Of a DNA stretch of 32,246 nt, positions 23,201-31,130 are shown in pieces. This DNA is from Elysia marginata. Taxonomy: Eukaryota > Mollusca > Gastropoda > Plakobranchidae. The position numbers and the translations under genes are program-made. The first letter of the stretch is position 1. Every line of letters begins with the position of its first letter. The notes beneath the pieces are model-generated. The model saw nothing but the letters and a program-made list of their open reading frames with translations, did no database searches and was not told the DNA's origin. The DNA lies in NCBI GenBank assembly GCA_019649035.1, contig BMAT01013831.1:128845-161090 (forward strand), given 5' to 3'.

Positions 23201-24260
23201 AAGGGCCATAATCTCAGCCTGTAATTTGGTAATCTCCCCTTGGTGGCGTGTCTTGAGCGTTGATATCTTGTTTTGATGATGCTCGTGCAGTGAAGCTGCC
23301 TGTTGCTGCAACTCCTCAGACTTCTTCTCCAGTTTCGCCTCCAGACTCTGACAATATAGATAAACACGTGTAATTATGCTCATGGTAGATAAGAAAAAGA
23401 TGATTCAAAGAATGCTGTTTAAGTTCTCCTCTTGTGATGACCATGCTGTAACAATGGTGTCTTTTTTCTTAAGCTCTGTACATATTAAGAGTATGATAAG
23501 CATAACAAAAAAAATCATGACTGCCTTTTATTCTTCTCCAGTTTATGCCAATTATTACCTTCCTTCAAAAGAATGTGAAACACAATAACTGGAAGGTGAC
23601 AATAAATATACGTACTGAATGCATCAGGATTATTTGGGCATACCGTTTAAAAGAATATTGCTGAAAGATAGAGCAAAATAAAACATGGCTGTAGGTACAG
23701 GAAAGTTTTTTTTGAGTTTACTCCAAAGAAGAAAGCCTTGATGAAAGTTAAAACAGTAAGAGAAGAATAACGAAAACAACAACAGCATCAACAACGTTTT
23801 TCATGGCATTCACAAATCAATTTATGAAGGGCATATGAATCTATCAAGTGATCTTAAATTCAGTATAATTTTAAAATGTACGAAAATTGCCCCACATGAC
23901 ACAAAAAAGCACAGAAAAATCACTTCATTGTCCTAAAATTATGCCTACTTTCAAATACAAACACAAAGTAAAAAAACAAAACATTTGTCCTTTTGAACTG
24001 CACCAACGTAGCAATGTATTCCACCACAATGCCCTAATGTGTTCAAAATAAAGGAAATATACCTGTGACTCCAACCAGTTAAATTGCGTAAATTTTCAAT
24101 ACAGACAAAATTTATACATAATTTGAAAAAAAAAAGAGAGAGAACTAAACAACATTAAAAAATTCTTCAAACATTAACTAATCACCTTGACTTTGTGCTG
24201 GAGGTCAAAGATGTCCGCTCCATCAGCCTGCGATTGGCTACTATGCCCAGCATTTTGGCC
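5182..24260 (-). CDS. TRIP11: TRIP11 / GMAP-210-like golgin, 19 coding exons visible, both ends incomplete
   Basis: This is the body of a long coiled-coil golgin. In vertebrates TRIP11/GMAP-210 sits on the cis-Golgi, captures small vesicles through an N-terminal ALPS amphipathic helix, binds ARF1 through a C-terminal GRAB domain and anchors IFT20. Nineteen minus-strand exons join in frame to give 1,878 residues, almost all heptad-rich and high in E, Q, K and L. Diagnostic matches to the human protein (recalled, not searched) are the exon 13 blocks ENSSLKSEVHRLMEVVAA and EIEALKQKNQTLLDVLQ, exon 16 EDGYTKEAL, exon 17 SLANLQLVLEQFQR and exon 19 ANRLSDQLDHKEE. The N-terminal exon in view resembles human residues around 200, so the ALPS region is absent from view; the GRAB domain after exon 19 is also absent. 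The stretch is about 300 residues longer than the equivalent human stretch. Other golgins or generic coiled coils are less likely because the C-terminal alignment is gap-free. Confidence 0.9.
5644..5747 (-). CDS. TRIP11: TRIP11 exon 18 (residues 1811-1845)
   Basis: 104 nt, phase 1 in and phase 0 out, acceptor gtctgtcatgcag and donor ACAAGG|GTAAGC. It encodes EKDIAVAAETERLQSNCQKL and KEQVAGQKKELEATR, coiled coil equivalent to the human stretch after the HFQQEEKAMYS block. Confidence 0.9.
5748..6813 (-). other. Intron between exons 17 and 18
   Basis: 1,066 bp. The exon-17-proximal third is the SINE at 6471-6779. The remainder is AT-rich, with a G/A-rich stretch around 6120-6220, and shows no coding signal. 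Confidence 0.8.
6471..6779 (+). mobile_element. tRNA-derived SINE
   Basis: About 309 bp. The head is tRNA-like: an A box at 6484-6495 (TGGCTTAGCGGT, one mismatch to TRGCNNAGYNGG) and a B box at 6527-6537 (GGTTCAATCTC) about 31 nt later, standard pol III spacing. A tRNA-unrelated body follows, ending GACTGGGACGTTAAAAAATC and then an ATCAATCAAATGAACAAACA-like tail. A GACGTTAAA plus short A-rich repeat tail is typical of molluscan SINEs as I recall them. It lies in the intron between exons 17 and 18, antisense to the gene. I could not define clean target-site duplications, so it is probably old. Confidence 0.85.
6814..6977 (-). CDS. TRIP11: TRIP11 exon 17 (residues 1756-1810), most conserved segment
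   Basis: 164 nt, phase 2 in and phase 1 out, acceptor caactgtcacag and donor CAGCGAG|GTGAGA. It encodes SRQVESLQLQVHQACAQRD and SSQEQVRQLSQSLANLQLV, then LEQFQR. The human block SQEQVKQYALSLANLQMV is near identical, making this the strongest orthology evidence in the window. A SINE ends 34 bp beyond its donor. Confidence 0.95.
7535..7615. repeat. Degenerate ATC/ATT trinucleotide repeat
   Basis: Imperfect (ATC)n grading into (ATT)n, inside the intron between exons 16 and 17. Confidence 0.8.
7652..7773 (-). CDS. TRIP11: TRIP11 exon 16 (residues 1716-1755)
   Basis: 122 nt, phase 0 in and phase 2 out, acceptor ctcttatctacaag and donor GCTAG|GTAAAT. It encodes IEDGYTKEALESEEREKSL, then AIAEEQLSSSSSQIELA. 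The human counterpart reads EDSYTREALAAEDREAKL with a similar Ser-rich turn. Confidence 0.92.
8027..8098 (-). CDS. TRIP11: TRIP11 exon 15 (residues 1692-1715)
   Basis: 72 nt, phase 0 both sides, acceptor gtttttcctcag and donor ATAGAG|GTAGCT. It encodes KEVKMNKELQRLREHLIE, which matches the human block with NQELERLRNHLLE position for position. Confidence 0.9.
8531..8616. repeat. Purine-rich tandem duplication 3' of exon 14
   Basis: Two 35-bp copies (8531-8565 and 8582-8616) match at 34 of 35 positions, with start-to-start spacing of 51 bp. On the transcribed strand they form a long polypyrimidine tract about 45 nt after the exon 14 donor. Confidence 0.85.
8662..8943 (-). CDS. TRIP11: TRIP11 exon 14 (residues 1598-1691)
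   Basis: 282 nt, phase 0 both sides, acceptor tctctattgttcag and donor GCAGAG|GTAAAG. It encodes coiled coil from NSESKSLREKFSMLNSEF to EQRTRECHQFQAE. The end (QLQQER onward) aligns without gaps to the human block starting FQQERDQV and continues so into exon 15. That excludes a missed exon between them. Confidence 0.92.
8944..10013 (-). other. Intron between exons 13 and 14
   Basis: 1,070 bp of AT-rich sequence. I see no repeat family or coding signal in it. Confidence 0.75.
10014..13210 (-). CDS. TRIP11: TRIP11 exon 13, giant 3.2-kb central exon (residues 532-1597)
   Basis: 3,197 nt without a stop, phase 1 in (acceptor aataatttttcag) and phase 0 out (donor CAAGAG|GTGAGA). The open frame extends 5' of the first internal Met to the acceptor, so the exon starts at 13210, not at that Met. 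It encodes the central rod. Two non-helical stretches interrupt the heptads: a Ser/Pro-rich hinge (about 11715-11850, containing VPTPSPSAKDE) and an acidic linker (about 11180-11385, containing AEDDLDPDVPDQE). The family signature ENSSLKSEVHRLMEVVAA lies at about 10890-10965 and EIEALKQKNQTLLDVLQ at about 10690-10745. As I recall, vertebrate TRIP11 also has one very large central exon, so the architecture would be conserved. Confidence 0.95.
13507..13755 (-). CDS. TRIP11: TRIP11 exon 12 (residues 449-531)
   Basis: 249 nt, phase 1 in and out, acceptor ctctgttcttcag and donor TTTGAGG|GTAGGT. It is uninterrupted heptad coiled coil from LATLETEIVSLRDEKTELEG to LNELVKQLREQAETSNFE. Base composition is clearly richer in GC than the flanking introns. 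Confidence 0.88.
14203..14248 (-). CDS. TRIP11: TRIP11 exon 11 (residues 434-448), Ser-rich linker
   Basis: 46 nt, phase 0 in and phase 1 out, acceptor cgtctttgcag and donor CTCCTG|GTGAGT. It encodes SELSSSSTANKVESP. Without this exon the flanking exons would not join in frame, which supports its reality despite its small size. Confidence 0.72.
14625..14805. mobile_element. Short pogo/Tigger-like MITE (181 bp)
   Basis: Terminal inverted repeats at 14625-14648 and 14782-14805 match at 22 of 24 positions and end CAGYGGAACACC. The right end abuts TA (14806-14807), the target dinucleotide of Tc1/mariner/pogo elements. The left flank is CA, perhaps a mutated TA. There is no transposase. The interior holds a run of 13 G (about 14682-14694) and a subterminal GGCCTTTATTGAGG motif. 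It lies in the intron between exons 10 and 11. Confidence 0.75.
15247..15442 (-). CDS. TRIP11: TRIP11 exon 10 (residues 368-433)
   Basis: 196 nt, phase 2 in and phase 0 out, acceptor ttttctgtaaag and donor TTAAAG|GTGAGA. After a short polar start (HKDESKGTTALH) it is coiled coil (AEIEKELKSLKAQLKQQ, DIVSELRTKTQAQEEEIQ). Confidence 0.83.
16012..16069 (-). CDS. TRIP11: TRIP11 exon 9 (residues 349-367), acidic linker
   Basis: 58 nt, phase 1 in and phase 2 out, acceptor tttttctcaacag and donor AGCAG|GTGAGC. It encodes GEEEEESDDTLDAEFSSKS, a short acidic, Ser-rich linker with possible casein-kinase-2-type acidic sites (inference). It is the shortest acidic break in the rod. Confidence 0.75.
16243..16410 (-). 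CDS. TRIP11: TRIP11 exon 8 (residues 293-348)
   Basis: 168 nt, phase 1 in and out, acceptor gcctggactcag and donor ATCG|GTATGT. It encodes EVFATLEQENLMLQEEVLK to LREKLTAFI. The opening EVF followed by a Leu/Gln helix resembles the human block beginning EEVFRLQQAL. Confidence 0.82.
16936..17056 (-). CDS. TRIP11: TRIP11 exon 7 (residues 253-292)
   Basis: 121 nt, phase 0 in and phase 1 out, acceptor aaatcttgtag and donor AAAAG|GTTGGA. It encodes a helix (SLQDVQKEQEEAMTNAEAT) followed by a Gly/Asp turn (GDGDGPQN), which is likely a break in the coiled coil. Confidence 0.78.
17412..17546 (-). CDS. TRIP11: TRIP11 exon 6 (residues 208-252)
   Basis: 135 nt, phase 0 both sides, acceptor cttctttcag and donor CAACAG|GTTGGG (weak after +2). 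It encodes ADTQGVLSDLRELRENM to QLFRIGQQ, an amphipathic helical segment. Residue composition and frame agree with the flanking exons. Confidence 0.8.
17547..20081 (-). other. Long intron between exons 5 and 6
   Basis: About 2.5 kb. Apart from the tandem array near its 5' end (19818-20028) I see no repeat family or coding exon. The 102-codon plus-strand frame at 17786-18094 is AT-biased and unconvincing. Confidence 0.7.
19818..20028. repeat. Degenerate tandem repeat, about four units
   Basis: The phrase CAACTCTACACTTTA followed by CTTGAAA recurs with starts at 19821, 19866 and 19925, and in a decayed form at 19997. Units lengthen (about 45, 59 and 72 bp) through A-rich spacers. It lies just inside the intron downstream of exon 5. 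Confidence 0.8.
20082..20185 (-). CDS. TRIP11: TRIP11 exon 5 (residues 173-207), 3' border ambiguous
   Basis: Acceptor is aaatctgccag at 20186-20187, entered in phase 1. Two phase-0 donors fit the next exon. One is a strong CTG|GTGAGA that would end the exon at 20127. The other is a weaker CAT|GTAGCA that ends it at 20082. I prefer the longer form because the extra 15 codons (VRAKHRLLDQLDANH) look like good coiled coil. Both could be used. Confidence 0.65.
20463..20660. repeat. Degenerate (AAT)n region
   Basis: Scattered TAATAATAA triplets with interruptions, in the intron between exons 4 and 5. Confidence 0.75.
20785..20929 (-). CDS. TRIP11: TRIP11 exon 4 (residues 125-172)
   Basis: 145 nt, phase 0 in and phase 1 out, acceptor catttgttttcag and donor TTGAAG|GTAATT. 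It is pure coiled coil: ESTLDELQREVEHLQTR and a following EKVRALSASLE. It is diverged from vertebrates but continuous in frame with its neighbours. Confidence 0.82.
20930..22532 (-). other. Intron between exons 3 and 4
   Basis: 1.6 kb, strongly AT-rich. It has homopolymer A/T runs but no recognisable element or exon. Confidence 0.7.
22533..22663 (-). CDS. TRIP11: TRIP11 exon 3 (residues 81-124)
   Basis: 131 nt, phase 1 in and phase 0 out, acceptor tgtatttcctcag and donor AAAAAG|GTACCA. It begins with a Ser/Thr/Gln-rich low-complexity linker (RDGTSSSQHSGSTNLPES) and ends in helix-forming sequence (LARLDAALKDKKK). It is probably a flexible hinge between coiled-coil segments. Confidence 0.8.
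23035..23105. repeat. GA-rich imperfect microsatellite
   Basis: Short GAGAGA blocks with interruptions, in the intron between exons 2 and 3. Confidence 0.75.
23182..23347 (-). CDS. TRIP11: TRIP11 exon 2 (residues 26-80)
   Basis: 166 nt, phase 0 in and phase 1 out, donor GATG|GTAAGTAG. It encodes SLEAKLEKKSEEL, then a His/Gln-rich stretch HEHHQNKISTLKTRHQGE, and ends MALEQRLVD. Human TRIP11 has a similar His-rich stretch with NAHQQKL followed by RRHREEL at the same place. That match fixes the position of this exon relative to the family. Confidence 0.85.
24186..24260 (-). CDS. TRIP11: TRIP11 exon 1 of 19 seen (residues 1-25 of the visible product)
   Basis: 75 nt, phase 0 in and out, with acceptor ctttttgcacag and donor AAG|GTGATT. 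It encodes GQNAGHSSQSQADGAD followed by IFDLQHKVK, a Ser/Gln-rich linker leading into coiled coil. This resembles the short linker before the second coiled coil of human GMAP-210. It has no in-frame Met, so it is an internal exon. Confidence 0.8.
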
Positions 24261-24900
24261 CTGTGCAAAAGAAAAATGTCCAAATCATTCAAACGTGGAT
24301 AAGATATCTTGTAAAATAGCTCACTTAGAAAATGGTTACAAAATGAAGGACAATTAGAGCTGCAAGTGGCTGTGTCATTAAATTGCTGGTTGGAAAATAA
24401 TAACACTATTGGCAATGGCGACTTTTTCGACGAAGAAAATATGGACGAATGGAAATGTGGGGAAGGAAACAAAAGAATAAGGGAAATAAACCGGACTGTG
24501 GTAGCTCTAACGATAGCAATGCTCTTCCGTTGTGCTCTTCAAAGACTTTTTTTTATCCCTGCTCGACCCTCATGAATACAGAAACATCTTAAGGTCTGAT
24601 AAATACTTTTCCGCCTCATCAATAAAATTTTCATGACTTAAAAGTCAACCATTAAAGTGCCCTAGAAAATTGCACAATTTAATTATTCAACAATTGGCAG
24701 TTGAGTTGAAATGAAAAAGTATGCTGGAGAAGTTTCATGGCAACCGGATTTTTTTTGCCAATTATAACAACCACTGCTTGTTAAAAAAGCATACCTTTTG
24801 AGAACCAGCAAAACCTTGTATATCGAAATGTAATGCATACAAAAAAGTGTCTAAATATATTTACCCCTTAGGCCTCCACCAGTTTGAAAATATATAGGAT
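24261..24900. other. Upstream intron sequence, nothing recognised
   Basis: AT-rich sequence 5' of exon 1. A phase-0 upstream exon must exist because exon 1 has no start codon, but none is apparent here. Confidence 0.5.
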
Positions 24901-25560
24901 ATAATTCGGCGACGTAGATGGCCGGTATGAAATCCTTTGGAAAGAAGGTATGTGCTCCAATGCCACAGCAATGTGGACGCCGGCGCTCCAGCACGCCAAA
25001 AGCCCAAAGGGCGGCAACTGTTCCCGGGGTGGAAAAGGATACGACCTACCCGCCCAGCAGCTGAAGTACCTATGGGCACTGCTGCTGCTGCTGCTGCACT
25101 TCAGGAGAGGGGGGTCGTGGGATAGCTGGGGCCGCCTCAGTCGGGGTCTAACCTAGATCTCTTATCTAACTTAAAGTCCTTATCAGCGCCAGGACCAGCG
25201 CAAACACAATTCAGGCACGACTAGGGACCCACTCAATCTCTATCTCTGAGGCAGCCAGCGCGGCTCTCAAGAGGTCTCAGCGACTCATAACTTCAAAACT
25301 GGCATGCGGCCATTGGTTAGATTGTGTGTCCCTGTGTCCCCCGATCTCTCTCTAATCTAACGCTCGGTCCTCTAAATCCCGGAGTCATCTAGATCTACAC
25401 CACAAGGGTTGAAATCAAATGTAGGATAGGGGACGAGGAGGAGGAGGGAAAAGCAGCACTGAACACATGCAACTACCATTATCTCTTCAACCAGCACTAC
25501 CACCACTATCATCATCAGAACCAGGACTTAAGACCTGCTCGACCCTCCAAGTCAGGGAAT
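24900..25560. promoter_or_regulatory. GC-rich island, possible promoter or unidentified repeat
   Basis: Locally GC-rich and CpG-containing against an AT-rich background. It holds a (CTG)6-type run near 25079-25097, an inverted CCAAT box (ATTGG, 25312-25316) and two CTAGATCT motifs. Open frames exist on both strands (about 60-90 codons), but none resembles a family I know. A CpG-island promoter, a UTR exon or a fragment of a GC-rich repeat would all fit. Confidence 0.35.
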
Positions 25561-27630
25561 AGCGTCACCCTTTGGATTTTGACAGAATCAAAGCCACGAG
25601 ATAAGAAATCCCGCGTTTTAATAAGGACACAGGGGCTCCTTTTTTCAAAATGTCAAGAGTTACAAGAAATGACATTCAGATAATGTAAAAGCGATCTTTA
25701 TTATTGAATGTACTGAACTTTTCTTTGCTCCTCGGCTACCCGAAAGATGAACAGCTCTTGACAGCATAGCCATAAAGAACAACACATTATGAAACTTATC
25801 ATACAGGAAACTCAAAGTACTTTTTGTCCAGAATTCACAAGATAATTCACCCGCCATAGTTTTCACGTGCCCATTGAATGTACTATTTATACGGCGACTG
25901 TAGTCTTTGCGCGCTCGTTTCGATTGAACGTGTTATCCTCATAATAATGCACTGAAAACAACGCTTTACGAAAGAAGCAAATTACAGGTACCCTTACTGT
26001 TGTATCTCATCTAAATGTGATTCGTTTGATAAAAATATAACCATATAAGTGAATCCGCATGCGGTCTTGCTGCAGTTATCAAATATTTCCCAAGTTTGCG
26101 ATTGGTTTAGCTTTAAACGCAATGATAACATAATTTGTTAAACATCGCATTTGGAGGAGACTCAAAAGGATATTCAACACACCGCTATCCACTTGCCAAC
26201 AAATTAAAGGTGAATAGGCATGGCAGCTAAAAAGGGGGATCATACAAAAGTAAGCGTATTATATATATATACATCGAGAACAACAATAGCCACTATCTGT
26301 TCTAGACAGAATAATTATAAAGGAAGCATACAGAACAGAAAAGTATCACAAATCTTTATGAAAACGTCTAAAACGATTTTTCCATTCGGCCATAAATTTC
26401 ATTGACTTTATGTGGTCCATAAGAAAAGCCATTGGAAACGGCGGAATGTAAGCGGAGGTTTCTCTGTATTTGTATTACTACGTATTACACGAAGTTGGCC
26501 ACTGTTTGACCGCGGCAAAAAGAAGCGTCACAGATATACATTGCTAGACTATACTTTATATTAACGGGCCGCTTTTCTATTACATGTACAAGGCTGCACA
26601 GTAACACAACTTAGGGTGCAGCGCCAGTGCTGAGAGATGCAATAATTTATACGTTAAAGTTATCGTACAGATCTGGACTTGCACCGCAAAGGCTGGGGTT
26701 ATTTAAAAAACTAAAGAGATGTCAACTCACTTGATAATCAATGTAATACTAGCAAAGTCAAATCGTTGTTTTTTTCAGAGCTGGGAATAGCCATCACAAA
26801 ATTGACTGAAACAGTGAAAGTGAGGGCCGGGCTAGGTGGGTCCGAGGGCATGGTTTTTGGTGGTATTTTGACTTCATTTTCTAAGAAAGTTTAAGCTGAA
26901 TTTAGCATAAAGGCTTTATACACCCAGTCCTTAATAAAATACTATAATGTGCATAATACCTTCAACACAAACAGTTTAATACATTACAATGTAGTTTTGA
27001 AGTTCTATATCACGGAAAAGGTACCACAGCTCACTCCGTGCTATATAAAAAAAAGAGACAGCAGGGATGTTTAGGTCATTTTGAGTGGAAAACCATTAAT
27101 CTTAGTAACGCTGAATATGGGTATTGCTTTGAATAAAGATGTGTAGATTTCTTCTTTTATGCCTACAAAGGGTAAAAAATAAAATAACCGATAAACCTTG
27201 GTTGTTCCTCTATGCATTGTAAATTGTTTGTGAATTATACACATGAACATTATTATTTGTAAGGCAATAAACTATTATGTTGACGACACAATAAGTAAAC
27301 TAATCATTTTAAAAAACGTATGCGATGCATCAGCGGTAGCAAGAGCAGTAGTTATTTTGATTGTTGTGTCCATATTCAATGAGCCAACTGCTGAAATATT
27401 GGCTTTAACACGATTGAGTTCCTAAAACACAATGTTCAAAGTTAGGTCATAAGGTTCGAGACCTTAAAACTATTGTCAACATCTTGAAAGCATTGCCTAA
27501 ATTCATGTCTTTTACTATTAAAAATAAAAAACATTTTCCACAGATCTTTTTCATCTAGTTGTATTCCTGAAAAAAATTCATTTCAACGGAAACACAGGTA
27601 CCGTAACCATGACTACAGAATACCACATAC
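25560..27630. other. AT-rich spacer or intron, nothing recognised
   Basis: No exon with convincing splice sites and no repeat family seen on either strand. Confidence 0.5.
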
Positions 27631-27637
27631 GGAATTA

Positions 27638-27639
<2 letters not shown>

Positions 27640-27688
<49 letters not shown>

Positions 27689-27714
27689 GAGACTCTCTCT
27701 CTCTCTCACTCTCT
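27640..27714. repeat. (CT)n microsatellite
   Basis: Almost pure CT dinucleotide repeat with a few interruptions. Confidence 0.95.
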
Positions 27715-27977
27715 AATCATGTGGTTCTAGTTAGGAGCCATTTTTAAAAGTCTTTGGTGTCGGACGTAAAATGAAAAAAAAATATTCTGAATAACATAAA
27801 AGGTATAACTGAAAAAGTATTTTCATGAAATTGCACAGATCTACTTCTAGTGTTGCCTTTTACTGTCAAGATCGAACAGACGATTCTCAGTCATTGAAGA
27901 GCGTTCAAGCGTTTCAACAACAACAGGATAACTTCAGTACTCAGCAAAAAAAACAACAACAACCAAACATGTTCATT

Positions 27978-28049
<72 letters not shown>

Positions 28050-28139
28050 CAGCAGTAGTAGTAGTAGCAGCAGCAGCAGTAGCAATAGTAGTAGCAGTAG
28101 CAGCAGCACAGCCGCCGCAGCAGCAGTAGTAGTAGCAGC

Positions 28140-28171
<32 letters not shown>

Positions 28172-28260
28172 AGAAGAAGAAGAAGAAGAAGAAGAAGAAG
28201 AAGAAGAAGAAGAAGAAGAAGAAGAAGAAGGAGAAGAGGAGGAGGAGGAGGAGAAAGAGG
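27978..28260. repeat. Compound trinucleotide microsatellite (TAG)n-(GCA)n-(GAA)n-(GGA)n
   Basis: About 280 bp that passes from a TAG run through mixed TAG/CAG to a CAG run, then a GAA run of about 21 units, then GGA. The Leu- or Phe-rich open frames across it on the minus strand are artefacts of the triplet period. Confidence 0.95.
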
Positions 28261-30420
28261 AAAACCCATGACATAAGCGCTGGAGAATTTAAACTTTCAA
28301 AACAAAAGGAAAAAGAATAAAATTAACAAACATATTAAACAGCTTTAACTGATGCCATGGGACGCATTATATAAATAGAAGACAATAATAGATCAATAAA
28401 GTAAGGTGAACTTTTACTTGTAAAAAAACCCTTGGCTTCAAAAACACCCCAACTTTTTAATAAAAATCAAAAGGTTGCCTGGATGAGCTCCGAATGCCCT
28501 GTTAAAGTGTTTTGAACATTCCAGAAGTCCTGTCTCAATATGACACCCCATGAGGATTGCCATTATCATCTATCTAGTGATCAGTTTCAAGCGACATTAA
28601 TCGAGACTAATTATACTCTTTTTTTTTCAAATTTTAAAGGGCATGGGCGTTGGTGAATTTCAACTGCGTTATCTGCCTTTTCCTCATTTAAAACTCTCAG
28701 ACGAAACGTGTAAGCATAGCCCTAAAGAAGTTAATGTTGTGGGAATAATTTTAGACCAATGTTTTAGCATCACAAATACACAATATTCACATGACAGAAG
28801 CCTGCGTAATTCCAGACAACCGAAAAAAGGGTTATAATGAAAACGAAATGACACTTATCAAAGATACATTTGTTACGGACAATGGTCCTGACCTAAATCT
28901 ACCACGTGATTCTCACTATTGGTGCAGAATTGTGTATCAATAGTGCATGAAGAGTGTTTTATGTAAGATTTGTAATATTTTTTATTGTAACATACATAGG
29001 GGTGCGCAATTTGCAAGACGGTAGGCGGGAGAGATTGGGTGTTTTACATGGAGCTTTATAGAGAGCCTACACAGGCCTCTATCATGGTGTTTTACCAAGA
29101 TGCACGCAACCTAGCTAAGATTTTGGTCAGAAGTGGTCAGAACTATTTGAGCGACATAAAAAGGTTTCCATTGATAACAAAGGCAGTAAAAGCCCAGTCG
29201 AATCAATAAATGCAAAAAAATGTTCAGCCTTATTTATGTGATTGCAATACCAAACAGTACAAGGGCTTAACTCTAAATTTTACTCTTAATTATCTCTATG
29301 GAATTGGAAGTTCAACTTTATAATCTAGTGGAACAGACTTTCAGTTTATTAGATTTGTTGTCGCTAGATTATGGCATCTAAATTATCTACTGTTATTTCA
29401 AAATTATTGCATTAAAGTCAAATATTAAGTAAGCAGCTTAATTTGCGGCTATTCAAGCTTAAAAACTAACAAATTCACGCAAAATACACTGATAAGTGTC
29501 TTGATATGAATTGAGAACAGGATCTACTTTACCACTACTTGAAGATAGCAATAAAATTTCAGTTGGCGAAAACGATATATTTAATTCCAGTAGTTCAAAT
29601 TTCTATGCTTTGTGGTGACATATTACGTGTCCATCTGTCTGTTAGTTTTTCTAATGTTTTTTTTAATGGGTAGAAGTGACAGAAAAAAAGTCAAGATAAA
29701 GACAACTTTATTTACAAAATGCTAGACTCGAAATTTGCAGGCTACATCCCTACCCCTTTGCCGAAATGCCTTTGTATTTTTAATGTAGGTGTTTTAGCAA
29801 ACTGAACGTTTCGTAAGTGCTCATTACATTCATACAAATTCATTATTCAAATAAAATTGAAACACACAGTACTTTGTTATGTAGGCATTCCTTAAAGTCT
29901 TGGCAAACTTAAAGACAAAATTTAACTATCTTACGAACAGTAGTTAAAATTCTCAATGAGTGAAAAAAACTGACAGGGACATGCAATTGAAGTAAGACTT
30001 TAAATGATTTTTTGAGAGTGGTATTTAACATTTTCGAAACTTCTATGTAACAAAACACCAACAACTTACAATTAATGAACTGCTTTTTGATGCTTGGGTC
30101 TCATGGTCTACAGTATAGGCTATCACTTCTGGGTTAAATTTTACAAAAAACAGAACTTGTAAAGAGATCTTTCGTTAACTAGATCTTATCTTATTCCAAA
30201 CAAATTTCCACACTGAAGAAAAAGCGTATACTTTTTTTGTTTTAAATACAACTGTCTCCAATCACAGAGAGTATAGAAATAGAACTGAAATTGGTCTGCT
30301 ATGACTTCTACTTCTAGGACCGACTTAGTTAAAGTAGTCAGTCTAGTCCCACCGCTCAATGTTGGCTATTGTAAAACAGGGAGGGCCAAAGTTGCTTCTT
30401 TACGAAAGCAAACGAGGTCT
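28261..30420. other. AT-rich spacer or intron, nothing recognised
   Basis: No coding exon or known repeat identified. A weak inverted repeat near 29060-29085 (GAGAGCC and GGCCTC arms) is too short to interpret. Confidence 0.5.
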
Positions 30421-30423
30421 TAC

Positions 30424-31130
30424 CTCATCTCTGTTTGCAGGACTCAGGTGAAGAGGTGTACGTGAGGTGCTCTGGCGACACGGCGACACAATTCGTGCAG
30501 TAGACTGCGTCCCTCAGTTCTGAAAATTCAGACCTATCCCCACCTGACGGCTCACAATATTGGGTAAACCAGCTCGGATTCGGGTCGGTGCAGAAAGGAA
30601 GGACCATCAGGGAGGCATACGAGTGGTCAAAGACAGGAAATAAAGGATGACCCTTTCTAGGCCAGAAACTGGAGTTGTTTTGCCGGAAACAAACTCATGG
30701 CCGTGCAAAAAAGAGAATGCGATTTTGCGAGACATGTTGACGAATACTCTCCCTCTAGGTCTGAAGATGGCCGAGACGACCACTTTCACGAGGGTAAGGT
30801 TTCGGGGATGGTACACGCAACCGGGATGGCTGTGTTGTTTCTTGGTGACACGACTCTGACTTCTTCACGGAAGTGGTCTCTGGCTCACACTGACTGCCCT
30901 GCCCAGGCCTAGATCTAGGGGTGGACGCCAGCGCGCTCTCAGGTCATGTATGTCCTGGTGGCGTGTGGGAGGAAACCAGATCGGCAGTTCGGCTCCGACC
31001 CACCAACGGGTACCCGAGATAACCCGAACTCGACGGATCTACATTTGGATTGGCTAAAGGAAGCGACTGGCTGTCCCGCCCTTCTAACCTACCCGTTGCA
31101 GAGGTCGGAGGACCAAAAAAAAATGGAGAA
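30424..31130. promoter_or_regulatory. GC/CpG-rich island, candidate divergent promoter
   Basis: GC-rich block with many CpGs. On the minus strand a strong donor (GATGAG|GTAAGA) ends a candidate exon at 30424. On the plus strand an ATG in good context (GAAGATGGCC, 30767) is followed 27 nt later by AGG|GTAAGG. The AAGATGGC around that ATG also matches a YY1 core. An inverted CCAAT box (ATTGG, 31049-31053) and a CCCGCCC box (31075-31081) lie at the right side. Together these suggest a bidirectional promoter. No transcript evidence is available. Confidence 0.4.
30767..30793 (+). CDS. Candidate short first coding exon of an unknown plus-strand gene
   Basis: The frame reads MAETTTFTR, then a consensus donor (GTAAGG), phase 0. 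An upstream in-frame ATG at 30647 would lengthen it. I do not recognise the protein and cannot find the next exon in the window, so this is tentative. Confidence 0.2.

Noticed and set aside
26816-26872. GC-richer patch with short Gly-containing frame MVFGGILTSFSK on the plus strand, considered as an ALPS-like start
   Set aside because: Wrong strand for the golgin gene and closed by a stop after 14 codons.
27453-27463. GGTTCGAGACC resembling a tRNA/SINE B box
   Set aside because: No A box or tRNA-like fold upstream at the right distance.
27891-28274. Poly-Leu/Phe/Ala open frames on the minus strand
   Set aside because: Generated by the compound triplet repeat, with no coding evidence.
30697-30912. 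71-codon plus-strand frame with GMVHATGMAVLFLGDTT
   Set aside because: It resembles RNase PH-like motifs only faintly and ends at a stop without a domain. A splice donor inside the island offers a simpler reading.
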